From Streptomyces sp. WMMB303 (GTDB taxonomy: Bacteria; Actinomycetota; Actinomycetes; Streptomycetales; Streptomycetaceae), in NCBI RefSeq assembly GCF_029351045.1, contig NZ_JARKIN010000001.1:2194001-2258000 (forward strand): a stretch of 64,000 bases of DNA, in the 5' to 3' direction. The position numbers were made by a program, and so were the translations under genes. Below are positions 50,811 to 59,032 of this stretch, piece by piece. The notes beneath the pieces are model-generated. The model was not told where the DNA came from, made no database searches, and saw only the letters and a program-made list of their open reading frames with translations. Numbering within the stretch: position 1 is the first letter of the stretch; each line of letters starts with the position of its first letter.

Positions 50811-53530
50811 CCCTCCTCCTCGTCCTCGCAGGTGCCGGCCCAGTGCAGCAGCGCCGCGTGCTCGGCCGCGCGCCGGTGCCCGTCCGTGTCGCGCAGCGGA
50901 TGTTCGTCGTGTGCGGGCAGCGCCTCGACCAGCCGCAGATGGCCGGTGCCCGGGGTGATCCAGTGGGCCAGGACCTCCAGCGAGACGGCCGAGTCCAGCC
51001 GCGCCCACAGCGGCTTGCGGTCGTGGTCGGTGCCGAAGCCGCCGCCGTTCGCGGGCAGCAGGTAGGCGAACACCTCGCGCGGTACCCCGTGCGCGCGGCG
51101 GAAGGCGTCCATCGCGGCGACCCCCGCCGCGTCGCATCCCGCGTCCGGGGACGGCAGCGGGAGCCGGTGCACCGGGACGGTCCAGGAGGCCCGCCGCGTC
51201 ACCACCGCGCCCGCACCGTCCAGCGTCTCCCGGTCCTGTGCGCGTACCTGCTCCGGGTCGCGGGGCAGTTGGAAGGGCATCCGGTGGTCGGACAGCGGCG
51301 AACCGTTGATCCACGGGTCGGACAGCACGGCCAGGAAGCGGGCGAACTTGGGGAACAGATGGGTGGGCACCAGACCGGTGTAGGCGGCCGCCAGCGGCAG
51401 CCCGTCCGGGGCCAACAGGGTGAGGGTGTCCTGCCGCGGATCGTGCACCAGACGGGTGGCGTCCAGCGGAAGCGCGTCGGCGGCGCCGAGTTCCCCGGGC
51501 AGGGTGAGCGGGGGCAGCAGCCCGCAGGACTGGGCCTGCGCGGTGCTGCACTCGGTCCACAGCACCAGCTCGCGATGGTGCGCGGCGTGCGGCCAGCAGC
51601 GGCGTACATGGCCTCGGAGCGCCTCGGCGAAGTCCTCACCGAGCAGTTCCTTGAAGCGGGTGAGCAGGCCGCCGGTACCGGGGTTGAACTGGTTGACGAC
51701 CAGTCGCGGGCCGTCGGCGGCGGCGCCGGGGCCGCCGACGATCTGCTGGAACAGCAGGGCAGCGGTGGGCGGCGCACTGCTCGGGCCGACCGGGAGCCAG
51801 GCCCGCTCCCCCGGGTCCTCGCGTGCGGCGAGGTCGAGTTGCACGGCCCGCTCCAGTTCGGGATCGCGGTCGCTCTCGGCGCCGCAGCGCATGGCGAAGC
51901 CGAGGACGTCGTCGCAGCTGCCGCCGCTGCCGTAGGCGGCCACGAAGCGGCGCACCAGGGTGTCGTAGAGGTGCGAGCGGAACAGCCGGGGGCGGATCCG
52001 GGCACCCAGTCGGCGCAGGTCCTCCGCTATGTGCTCGTCCGCCACGACCGGCGGCAGTCGCAGTCCGGTGGCCGCGTCCTCGTACCAGACCTCGGCGGGC
52101 TCGAACCGGTCCCAGCCCGCCGTGCGGGCCCAGTCCCGGCCCAGCTCGCGCACGCGCGCCACGGCTCCGGCGCGCCGCCGGGCGGCCTCGGTGCCCGGCC
52201 GGACGGGTTCGGCCAGCCGCTCCCGTTCGGCGGCCAGGGTCCGCAACCGGCCGACGACCGCGAGCCCGTCCGCCGTGTCGGACCCGTCCACCGCGTCCCC
52301 GGCGGCCGGGGTCTCGGCGGCGTCGGCCTGCTCCGCCTCGGGCAGCTGCCGGGTGAGCGCCAGCAGGGCGTCCAGTGCGTCCTCGCCACGCCGCCACGGA
52401 GGGACGGGCGCCAGGGCGCCGCTGTCGAGCATCCGCAGGAAGCGCCGGAAGGGGTCCGGCCCGCCGAGGGTGCGCAGCGCGTCGCCGTGCGCCAGGGTGC
52501 CGTCGGCGTGCTCGGGGGTGCCGTCGCCGGGAACCGGTGGGCCGGCGCCACCGGCCGTCGTGTCCCCGCCGCGGGCCGGAGCCGCGTCGCCACCGGACCA
52601 CGTCACCGCGCCGTCGGCCGGCATACCCGCCTCCGGTGTGCGGGCTGCTGTCAGCGCCCGGGCCCAGTCCGCCGCCGGGCCGGCCTCGACCACCTGGTCC
52701 AGCCGCCAGGTGACCCCGCCGGTGGCCACGTACTCGGGGTGGAGCATCAGCGGCGCACCCGCGCCGGACGCCTCCGCCGCGGAGTCGGCCGGGCGGACGG
52801 GGGCCGGACGGTAGCGCAGCAGCTGCGCGGTGCGGGGCGAGCGGGCCAGCGCATACAGGGCGGTGAGGGCGACCGTGGCGGACACCTGCTGCACGGCGCG
52901 GCCGTCGTGCGCGCCGCCGGGGACGCCGACCGTCGTCAGTCGGGCGAAGGGGCTGGTCTTGGCGGCGGCGCGGACGGTGTACGAGTACAGCGTCCGCATC
53001 GCGCGCTGCCGCTTGCGGTTGCCGCGCGCTCGGCCGTACCGCACCCAGTCGGGGGTGGCCAGCGCCAGGGAGTGCGCGAACGCCGGCTCCTCCAGGGCGG
53101 CCGCCAGGGTGTCCTCGGCCGCGGCGCGGTCGCGGGCGACCTCCTTGTCCAGCTCCTCGGCCACCGCCTGCGCGGCGGCGGTCAGCTCCTGCCAGCGGCG
53201 CAGCGCGCCGCGCGCCTCAGCGTCCGCGTACTCGGCGATCCGGGCCGCCGTCGGCCCGTCCCAGCCGGGCGGGGTGGCCCGGTGTGCGGCGCGGCGCGCG
53301 GCCAGTACGGCCCGCCGCAGGTCGCGGGCGCCGTCGAGGAGGGGGACGAGGGCGTAGAGGACGTCTTCGACCCGGGGCCGCAGCTCCTCCAGCGCGCTGC
53401 TCAGCTCGGCGTGCCGGTCCAGGAGTTCGGCGGTGCGCTCGGACGGCAGCGGGCAGTAGGCGGCGGGCAGTCCGGCGACGCGGGTGAGTTCGGGGCGGCC
53501 CAGCTCGGGCCGGGTCTCGGGCGCGGTCAC
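50807..53530 (-). CDS. Split LanB dehydratase, glutamylation domain
   Basis: 907-aa lantibiotic-dehydratase N-domain protein. Visible family blocks: RTLYSYTVRAAAKTSPFARLT near residue 180, HPEYVATGGVTWRLDQV, RLFRSHLYDTLVRRFVAAYG, PRLVVNQFNPGTGGLLTRF, and LVHDPRQDTLTLLAPDG then PTHLFPKFARFLAVLSDPW. Such proteins transfer Glu from Glu-tRNA to peptide Ser/Thr. A Gly/Ala/Thr-rich insertion lies around 300-370. GTG at 53530 overlaps the protease stop and the 3' end overlaps the elimination gene. Architecture as in goadsporin and thiopeptide systems. Confidence 0.88.
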   Translation of the reverse strand: MTAPETRPELGRPELTRVAGLPAAYCPLPSERTAELLDRHAELSSALEELRPRVEDVLYALVPLLDGARDLRRAVLAARRAAHRATPPGWDGPTAARIAEYADAEARGALRRWQELTAAAQAVAEELDKEVARDRAAAEDTLAAALEEPAFAHSLALATPDWVRYGRARGNRKRQRAMRTLYSYTVRAAAKTSPFARLTTVGVPGGAHDGRAVQQVSATVALTALYALARSPRTAQLLRYRPAPVRPADSAAEASGAGAPLMLHPEYVATGGVTWRLDQVVEAGPAADWARALTAARTPEAGMPADGAVTWSGGDAAPARGGDTTAGGAGPPVPGDGTPEHADGTLAHGDALRTLGGPDPFRRFLRMLDSGALAPVPPWRRGEDALDALLALTRQLPEAEQADAAETPAAGDAVDGSDTADGLAVVGRLRTLAAERERLAEPVRPGTEAARRRAGAVARVRELGRDWARTAGWDRFEPAEVWYEDAATGLRLPPVVADEHIAEDLRRLGARIRPRLFRSHLYDTLVRRFVAAYGSGGSCDDVLGFAMRCGAESDRDPELERAVQLDLAAREDPGERAWLPVGPSSAPPTAALLFQQIVGGPGAAADGPRLVVNQFNPGTGGLLTRFKELLGEDFAEALRGHVRRCWPHAAHHRELVLWTECSTAQAQSCGLLPPLTLPGELGAADALPLDATRLVHDPRQDTLTLLAPDGLPLAAAYTGLVPTHLFPKFARFLAVLSDPWINGSPLSDHRMPFQLPRDPEQVRAQDRETLDGAGAVVTRRASWTVPVHRLPLPSPDAGCDAAGVAAMDAFRRAHGVPREVFAYLLPANGGGFGTDHDRKPLWARLDSAVSLEVLAHWITPGTGHLRLVEALPAHDEHPLRDTDGHRRAAEHAALLHWAGTCEDEEEG

Positions 53531-54636
53531 CGGCCCCACACCCCCTGGACGCTGCCGTAGGAGAACACCGTGCCCAGCACCGCGACGTATGCCAGCACCA
53601 GCACGTACAGCGTGCACAGCGCGCCGTACGCCAGGTGCAGCCTGCGCGCCGCGGGCGTCATGGCGGCCAGATGGGAGGGCAGCGGGCGGCGCAGCAGGGT
53701 GTGTTTGAGCAGGCCGAAGGCGCGGCCGCGGGCGTCGACGGTGCCCATACCGGCCTCCAGCGCGGCGTAGCCGTCGCTGGGCAGCAGGGGGTTGAGGTTG
53801 GTGATGACGCTGAGGATCTGGAACACCAGCATGGTGGCCGCCACGCTCGCCGCCGTGCCGCCGGCCGTGGTGGCCACCAGCGCGGTGAGCCCGGCGATCC
53901 AGCCGTCGTTGACGGGCCCGGCCAGTGCGAGCACGACTCTGCTGGTGCGGGAGCGCAACCGGTAGGCGTCGGTGCGGTCCACGTAGGCGAGCGGCATGAA
54001 GTAGAAGAGCAGCGCGAACCCGAAGCCCCGCACGGGCACTTTCAGGATCTGCGCGACCATCGCGTGCGCGCACTCGTGGAGCACGATCTGGCAGAGGAAG
54101 AGCACCAGCGCCACCAGCGTCGTCCAGTGCGCCGGGCGCGGGTCGGGGACCGGCCCGGCGAACAACGCCCAGACGGCGAGTACCGTGCCCAGCACCCCGC
54201 CGGCCAGGTGCACACCCGCCGTCACGCGGCCGGGCACGAGGCGCAGCGGCGCCGCGAGCGGCTCCAGCAGCCGGGGCAGCAGCGTGCGGCTGACCACGAA
54301 GCGCGGCATCATCTGGTTGCGCTTGCCGCGCCGCCCGGTGTCGCGGGCCCGCTGCGGGGTGGGGGCGCCGTCCAGCAGGCCGCTGTCGTGGAGGTTCTGG
54401 ACGAAGCGGTCCAGCTCGGTGCGGGCGGCCTCGGGGGTCTTGGTGCCGTGGGCGGCCATCATGGTGGCGATGTCCTCCAGCGACCGCGAGCCGTCGAGGC
54501 GTTGGACGAGGCCGGCGGCCGAGCGGCTGAGCCGGTGGTAGATGCCGGAGGACGCGTCGTACAGCAGCGGGTGGTCGTCCATCCCGCGGATGACTTCCAG
54601 GCCCTCGCGGAGCTTGGGTCGGGTGAGGGTCTCCAT
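53527..54636 (-). CDS. PqqD-like domain plus M50 membrane metalloprotease
   Basis: 369 aa. Residues 1-100 look like a PqqD/RRE-type winged helix (PLLYDASSGIYHRLSRSAAGLVQRL in outline). A membrane part of six or more spans follows, with zinc motif HECAH near 186-190 and the second site LNPLLPSDGY in a later span, as in site-2 proteases. In RiPP loci such proteins may remove leader peptides or act in export/immunity. ATG at 54636 with AGGGAG; the frame is open upstream through the hairpins but lacks a ribosome-binding site. GTGA coupling to the dehydratase gene. Confidence 0.82.
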   Translation of the reverse strand: METLTRPKLREGLEVIRGMDDHPLLYDASSGIYHRLSRSAAGLVQRLDGSRSLEDIATMMAAHGTKTPEAARTELDRFVQNLHDSGLLDGAPTPQRARDTGRRGKRNQMMPRFVVSRTLLPRLLEPLAAPLRLVPGRVTAGVHLAGGVLGTVLAVWALFAGPVPDPRPAHWTTLVALVLFLCQIVLHECAHAMVAQILKVPVRGFGFALLFYFMPLAYVDRTDAYRLRSRTSRVVLALAGPVNDGWIAGLTALVATTAGGTAASVAATMLVFQILSVITNLNPLLPSDGYAALEAGMGTVDARGRAFGLLKHTLLRRPLPSHLAAMTPAARRLHLAYGALCTLYVLVLAYVAVLGTVFSYGSVQGVWGR

Positions 54637-54687
54637 GCACAACTCCCTGGTGGCGGTTCGGCGCGCGGGCCGCGTCGTAGCCTGAGC

Positions 54688-54750
54688 GTGCTCGCGGGTC
54701 GCGTCCGCGAGCACCCGGTTCCGGGGCGCTTCGCCCGCTCCGGAACCGGG
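54688..54750 (-). terminator. Tandem hairpins between precursor genes and processing genes
   Basis: Hairpin 1: GTGCTCGCGG/CCGCGAGCAC, 10 bp, 54688-54714. Hairpin 2: CCCGGTTCCGG/CCGGAACCGGG, 11 bp, 54714-54750, with a small inner GGCG/CGCC stem. They abut at 54714. The position after the last precursor suggests an attenuator or stabiliser that lets precursor mRNA exceed enzyme mRNA. Confidence 0.6.
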
Positions 54751-54821
54751 GTCTCACCTCACGGGGCGGTCCGGTGTTCGCGTGTCACCAGGCCGCTGGG
54801 CAAAACGGTGGACACCGCTGC

Positions 54822-54998
54822 TCAGTTGCCGTTGGAGGAGAAGCAGCCCGCCGTGCCCAGGCAGGCGGCGGGGCAGCTGCCGCAGCCCGCGGTGGCGGCG
54901 CAGCCGAAGGTGGTGAAGGGGCTGTCCGACTCGGGCAGCGCCTCCATTTCGAGGTCCTCGGACCACAGTTCGAGTTCGACGCTGTCGGTGTTGTCCAT
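54822..54998 (-). CDS. RiPP precursor peptide 4 (Cys-rich)
   Basis: 58 aa. Acidic leader (MDNTDSVELELWSEDLEMEA) and a core with five Cys, including the shared GCGSCPAAC element and an SSNGN end. I chose the ATG at 54998 because GGAGGTGA lies 9 bp upstream; an in-frame GTG nine bases earlier is too close to it. Lacks the exact EGNA-type leader end of the others. Cys density predicts thiazoles by the YcaO enzyme. Confidence 0.85.
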   Translation of the reverse strand: MDNTDSVELELWSEDLEMEALPESDSPFTTFGCAATAGCGSCPAACLGTAGCFSSNGN

Positions 54999-55071
54999 GG
55001 GTGTCACCTCCTTCCGTCCGGTTCGATGCCGTACAGGTGGCCGGTGGTGCCTGGTGTGCCGTCCGCGCCGG

Positions 55072-55254
55072 TCAGCCGAAGCTGGAGGCGGACGACGAGG
55101 ACGAGGCGGTGCTCCACGGGCAGGAGGCGGATCCCGCCGTGGTGGCGCTGCCCCAGGTGCTCAGCGCGGTGCCCTCGCTCAGCTCCTCGACCGCCAGGTC
55201 GTCGTCGAACGACTCGACGAACAGGTCGAGGTCGTCGCCGGGGTGCTGCTGCAT
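55072..55254 (-). CDS. RiPP precursor peptide 3 (Ser-rich, one Cys)
   Basis: 60 aa. Acidic leader ending DDLAVEELSEGTA; core starts LSTWGSATTAGSASCPW and ends in a polyserine ASSFG. A single Cys in the shared SCP element. ATG at 55254 with AAGGGAG. Closely similar to precursor 1 in layout, so the two are probably recent paralogues. Ser/Thr would become oxazoles or dehydro residues. Confidence 0.88.
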   Translation of the reverse strand: MQQHPGDDLDLFVESFDDDLAVEELSEGTALSTWGSATTAGSASCPWSTASSSSSASSFG

Positions 55255-55315
55255 CTCTCATCTCCCTTCTGCTGTGTCGCTGGTGCGGTGGATGGCGTGC
55301 GTGCTGCCGCGGCTG

Positions 55316-55495
55316 TCAGCCGATGCAGGACGCGCTGCCGACGGTGGCCGCCGACGAGCCGGGGCAGGACGCCGTGGAGGCGGAACCCGCGCAGGCGAAG
55401 CAGCCGCCCGGTGCGTTGCCGTCCGGCAGTTCCTCGACCGCGAGATCCTGATCCTCGATGTACAGGTCCAGCTCCAGGTGGTCCATGGACTCCAT
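55316..55495 (-). CDS. RiPP precursor peptide 2 (four Cys)
   Basis: 59 aa. Leader ends DQDLAVEELPDGNA; core starts PGGCFACAGSASTASCPG and ends SASCIG. ATG at 55495 follows GGAGGAGG; a second in-frame ATG lies three codons on. Shares the leader boundary motif of precursors 1 and 3 and the SCP element of all four. Same strand and spacing as the others. Confidence 0.88.
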   Translation of the reverse strand: MESMDHLELDLYIEDQDLAVEELPDGNAPGGCFACAGSASTASCPGSSAATVGSASCIG

Positions 55496-55535
55496 GGGTG
55501 ACCTCCTCCGTGTGTACTGCGGGTCGGGGTGCCGG

Positions 55536-55703
55536 TCAGCCGTAGCTGGAGACGCTGGAGGCGCTCGACGCGCTGGTGGCCGGGCAGGAGGCGGTACTGG
55601 CGCTGGTCGCCGTGGAGAAGCTGGCCAGGGCGTTGCCCTCGGGCAGCTCTTCGAGGGCCAGTTCGTCCTCGGCCACGGCGTACAGGTCGATGACGTCTTC
55701 CAT
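55536..55703 (-). CDS. RiPP precursor peptide 1 (Ser/Thr-rich, one Cys)
   Basis: 55 aa. Leader ends DELALEELPEGNA; core starts LASFSTATSASTASCPA and ends SSVSSYG. ATG at 55703 with GGAAG at 9 bp. First of four precursor genes directly after the oxidoreductase gene (100-bp gap). Cleavage probably falls after the GNA/GTA step shared with precursors 2 and 3. Confidence 0.88.
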   Translation of the reverse strand: MEDVIDLYAVAEDELALEELPEGNALASFSTATSASTASCPATSASSASSVSSYG

Positions 55704-55803
55704 GCTGCTCACTTCCTTTCGTCACTCGGGTGCGGATCGGTGGGGCATCCGGCCTGCGCGTGCCGGGGGGCTGGTGCCGGCCCCGGGGCGCGCGGCCGGA
55801 CAT

Positions 55804-56568
55804 TCAGGGGGCGGCCGGTCGGCTCCCGGCGGGCGGCGCGGTGCCGTCGCCGGGCGGGGCCGCGGGCGGGTGGCCGAGCGCGAGCGCGAACACCTGCTGC
55901 CTGCTGGTGCCGTCGGAGCGCAGCGGGGCGCGGACGGAGGCGGGGATGAACCCGGCGAACGCCGAACCGGTCAGCCCGTGCGCGACCCCGGCCAGCCACA
56001 TGGTGTGGACGGCGGCGCCGGCCCGGGTGAGCAGCGTCCGGTAGCCGTGGCCGCCGTCGCGTTCCTCGGCCGTGCGCAGGTCTACGGCGACCGAGACGAT
56101 CGCCGGCGCGTCGCCGAACTCGGCTTGCAGGGTGAGGGTGTGGCGCTGCTCGGGTGGTGGCAGTTCCAGCACCGGCCGGGCGGTGCGGGTGAGCGCGTCG
56201 AGGTGGTGCACGGCGGGCCGCAGCCCGGCCACCCGGAAGGCGACGACGCTGATCTCCAGCGGCGTGTGGGGCTGTTCGTCCGGCCACTCCTCGGCGTCGG
56301 CCGCCACGCCTTCGGCGATGACGTCGGTGAGCAGCGGCGCGGGCAGCGCTTCCGGGGACCAGAGGCGGTTGGCGCGGCGGCTGCGCAGGGTGTCCAGCAG
56401 GTCCAGCCGGGTGGCGGGGTCCCGGTCCGCGCGTGCGGGCACGGCCGTGGACGGCCCGAGCGGCTCGGGCGGGGCCGCGCGCCGGGTGGCCGGGGGGTCG
56501 TGCGGGCGCGCGGGCGCGGACGCGAAGGAGTCCACGAGCTGGAGTGCGAGGTCGTCCGGGGCGATCAC
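55804..56568 (-). CDS. SagB/nitroreductase-type azoline oxidase
   Basis: 254 aa. Flavin nitroreductase-like: LLDTLRSRRANRLWSPEALP near residue 55 (FMN phosphate contact Arg residues) and a late GYRTLLTRAGAAVHTMWLAG then GVAHGLTGSAF. In TOMM pathways such FMN enzymes oxidise azolines to azoles. The first 50 residues are Ala/Pro-rich. GTG at 56568 overlaps the fusion gene upstream by 4 bp. It is the second SagB-like domain of the cluster, so the two may heterodimerise or act on different rings. Confidence 0.78.
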   Translation of the reverse strand: MIAPDDLALQLVDSFASAPARPHDPPATRRAAPPEPLGPSTAVPARADRDPATRLDLLDTLRSRRANRLWSPEALPAPLLTDVIAEGVAADAEEWPDEQPHTPLEISVVAFRVAGLRPAVHHLDALTRTARPVLELPPPEQRHTLTLQAEFGDAPAIVSVAVDLRTAEERDGGHGYRTLLTRAGAAVHTMWLAGVAHGLTGSAFAGFIPASVRAPLRSDGTSRQQVFALALGHPPAAPPGDGTAPPAGSRPAAP

Positions 56569-58268
56569 AGCGGCCTCCCGAGGTCGGTGACGGCGGTGAC
56601 GGGTTCGACGCGCGGGTCGACGCCGAGCGCCGCGGCGGCCGCCCGCTCGTCCCAGCGGTGTACGGGGGTGCGCGGCAGGCCCAGGGTGCGGCAGACGCGG
56701 CGCAGGGTGGCCTGGGCGCAGCCCGCGTCGAGCAGCGTCACCCGCAGTGCGAAGGAGTGGTACTTCTTGGCGACCTTGCCGAGGTTGCCGGTCAGCAGCA
56801 GGGTGGCGGGGCCGGCTCCCGGCATGCCGTCGAGCGTTTCGGTACCGGGCGAGAGGAGCGCGAGGCGGTGGTCTCCGGGTACGTATCCGTAGAGGCCGGG
56901 CTCCAGGCCGGGCGCGTCGCGGACGGCCAGGTGGGCGAGGACGGAGCCGATGTTGCCGCCGCTGGGTGTCCAGCGGCGCAGGAAGTCCGGGTCGCCGACG
57001 CGGATGCCGGCGACGGTGGCCAGGACGAGGGAGAGGGTGTCCCGGTCGACGGCGGCCTCCGGGCCGGTCTCCTGCCCGTAGGGCTGTCCGGCCAGGCGTG
57101 CGGTGTCCGGGGGCGGGAGTTCGGTGCGGGGGCAGACGGGCCACGTCTTCTCCTGGCGCTGGAGGGCCAGGTTGGAGGGCTTGTAGTGCTGCTGGTGGCC
57201 CTTGAGGTCCATGTACTCGTGCGGCGGGAATCCGATGAACGCCTCGTAGCGGGCGGCCAGCGGCGCGGGGTCGGGGCCGTCGGCGGCACCGCTCTTCTCG
57301 ACGGCGGGGAGGGCGGAGCAGGTGGGGCAGCCGGGGCGGGTGGCGCCGCTGTGCCGCTGCTGCTTGAGGTCGTCCAGGTCGACGGTGCGCCACTGGTTGG
57401 GGTAGGGCGAGGGGACGGCGCGGGAGAGGAACCCGAACAGGTCGTGCGCGGCCAGCGCGGCGGTGAGCGCCGCGGCCTCCTCGTCCGGCTCCGGGTCGGC
57501 CGGGGCGGACTCCCGGGTCCCGGACTCCTCGTCCAGCAGGCACTCCAGGCACGGCGTGTACCGCGGGTGGACGAACGGCCCCAGCCGGGCCCGCCCGGCG
57601 GAGACGGCCACCCGCACCAGCGGGACGTCGCGGTCCCGGCAGACGGCGGCGACGGCCGGCAGTTCGCCCGGCGGCAGGCCGGCGGTCACGGCCAGTGTGG
57701 TGTCCGGAGGCGGTACGGCGTCCGGCCCCGTCACCCGCGTCACGTGCGCGGAGGGCGCCAGCTCCGCCGCCAGCGCGTCGGCCGCCGCTCCGGTGCCGAA
57801 CAGGGCCACCCGGGCCGCGGCGAGCCGCAGCGCGCCCTGCTCCCAATAGCCGTTGGCGCCGGTGGAGTCACCCATCCGGGAGAGGTAGTCGGCGAGTTCG
57901 GCGGGCAGTGCCGCCCCGGGGTCCGGCCGGTCGGCGCCTTGGGGCGGCGGGGAGTCCTCGATGACTCCGCACATCCACAGCAGCGAGAGGGCCTTGAAGA
58001 CCGCGCGCTGCGTCAGTTCCAGTTCCGCGGCGAGCGCGGTGCGGTCCCGGCTCCCGTCCAGCAGCGGAAGCAGCCGGGGCAGCAGTGCGGTGGCGGCCTT
58101 GCCGCGGAACACCTGGGGCGCGGGCAGCCCTTCGACCGCCAGGCCCTCGTCGATCTGCTGCACGGCCAGGCCGCGGCGCAGCCGGGGCAGTGCCGGTACC
58201 GAGAGCTGCGGGTCGCGCAGCGCGGCGGCGCCGGTCTGCTCGGCGGTGAGTACGTCCCCGTTCGGCAT
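56565..58268 (-). CDS. TOMM leader-binding ThiF-like protein fused to a SagB-like domain
   Basis: 567 aa. Residues 15-100: RRE-type winged helix (PALPRLRRGLAVQQIDEG). Residues 135-310: ThiF/E1-like fold (RVALFGTGAAADALAAEL) with zinc pairs CLEC near 241 and CPTC near 316. Residues 390-560: SagB-like C-terminal half (RWTPSGGNIGSVLAHLAVRD, LEPGLYGYVPGDHRLALL, VAKKYHSFALRVTLLDAG). It presents precursor leader to the YcaO enzyme and may oxidise azolines. ATG at 58268 with GGGGAG, 5 bp after the upstream stop. Confidence 0.82.
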   Translation of the reverse strand: MPNGDVLTAEQTGAAALRDPQLSVPALPRLRRGLAVQQIDEGLAVEGLPAPQVFRGKAATALLPRLLPLLDGSRDRTALAAELELTQRAVFKALSLLWMCGVIEDSPPPQGADRPDPGAALPAELADYLSRMGDSTGANGYWEQGALRLAAARVALFGTGAAADALAAELAPSAHVTRVTGPDAVPPPDTTLAVTAGLPPGELPAVAAVCRDRDVPLVRVAVSAGRARLGPFVHPRYTPCLECLLDEESGTRESAPADPEPDEEAAALTAALAAHDLFGFLSRAVPSPYPNQWRTVDLDDLKQQRHSGATRPGCPTCSALPAVEKSGAADGPDPAPLAARYEAFIGFPPHEYMDLKGHQQHYKPSNLALQRQEKTWPVCPRTELPPPDTARLAGQPYGQETGPEAAVDRDTLSLVLATVAGIRVGDPDFLRRWTPSGGNIGSVLAHLAVRDAPGLEPGLYGYVPGDHRLALLSPGTETLDGMPGAGPATLLLTGNLGKVAKKYHSFALRVTLLDAGCAQATLRRVCRTLGLPRTPVHRWDERAAAAALGVDPRVEPVTAVTDLGRPL

Positions 58269-58273
58269 CTTCG

Positions 58274-58963
58274 TCAGCTCCCCACCGCTGCGGCGCCGGT
58301 CAACCGCTCGAAGGTCCGCCACGAGGTGTCCTCGCCGCCGCGCGGCGGGCGGCACCGCGGGCACTGGTCCACGGCCACCACGTGGTGGCGTGCCGTCCTG
58401 CCGTCGGCGAGGTTGACGGAGCGCACCCGGGTGGCGGTGGCCTCGCTCTCCGGTGGTGTCCCGAAGAGGTCGTGCACGGCGGCGCGGGCCAGCGCGACGG
58501 CCATGCCGACGTGGTGCGGCGCGTAGCCGGTGACCCGCGCCCGGCCGGGGTGCGGCGCGTGGCCGTCGCCGGTGCCGCTGCCGTGCTGCTCGCGCACCCG
58601 GCGCGGTACGGGCGAGCGGTCGTGCTGGTCGCGGCGGCGCACGAAGCAGCGGTGGCAGGCGCCGAACCCGGGCCGCACGGCGGGTCCGCAGCGCAGCTCG
58701 GCGGGTTCCAGCTCGATCGGGAGCCAGGGCACGCCCCAGGCGTACGCGGAGGTTTCGACCGCCTCGGCCAGGGTCGGTCTGGGGTGGTCGGTGATCAGCA
58801 CCAGCAGATCGCCGACCGGCCAGAAGCTGGGGTGGCTGCCCTCGTCGACGCCCATGGTGACGGCGCCGGGGAGGGCCGCGGCCAGCCGCTCGCCGACGGC
58901 GTGCCCGAAGGAGCCGGCCGCGAGGAACAGCGGTCTGCGGGGGCCGGTCGTTCCGGTGTGCAT
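58274..58963 (-). CDS. Small ThiF-like/zinc-tetrathiolate TOMM partner
   Basis: 229 aa. Two CxxC pairs, GACHRCFVRRR near 103 and DQCPRCRPP near 203, match the zinc site of Ocin-ThiF-like cyclodehydratase partners. The start (LFLAAGSFGHAVGERLAAAL) resembles a degenerate Rossmann segment without an RRE. It probably completes the cyclodehydratase with YcaO and the fusion protein. ATG at 58963 with AGGAG. Confidence 0.7.
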   Translation of the reverse strand: MHTGTTGPRRPLFLAAGSFGHAVGERLAAALPGAVTMGVDEGSHPSFWPVGDLLVLITDHPRPTLAEAVETSAYAWGVPWLPIELEPAELRCGPAVRPGFGACHRCFVRRRDQHDRSPVPRRVREQHGSGTGDGHAPHPGRARVTGYAPHHVGMAVALARAAVHDLFGTPPESEATATRVRSVNLADGRTARHHVVAVDQCPRCRPPRGGEDTSWRTFERLTGAAAVGS

Positions 58964-59032
58964 CGCTTCTCCTGCCCGGGGTGGGGTGGTGGTGGCGGTG
59001 GACGGGTGCTGGGGGGACGGGTCGGCGGGGTG

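Noticed and set aside
10208..53530. The two LanB-type gene sets considered as one biosynthetic cluster
   Set aside because: They lie 36 kb apart, with core genes and other systems between, and only the right-hand set has precursors. The left set is bounded by att-like repeats and truncated.
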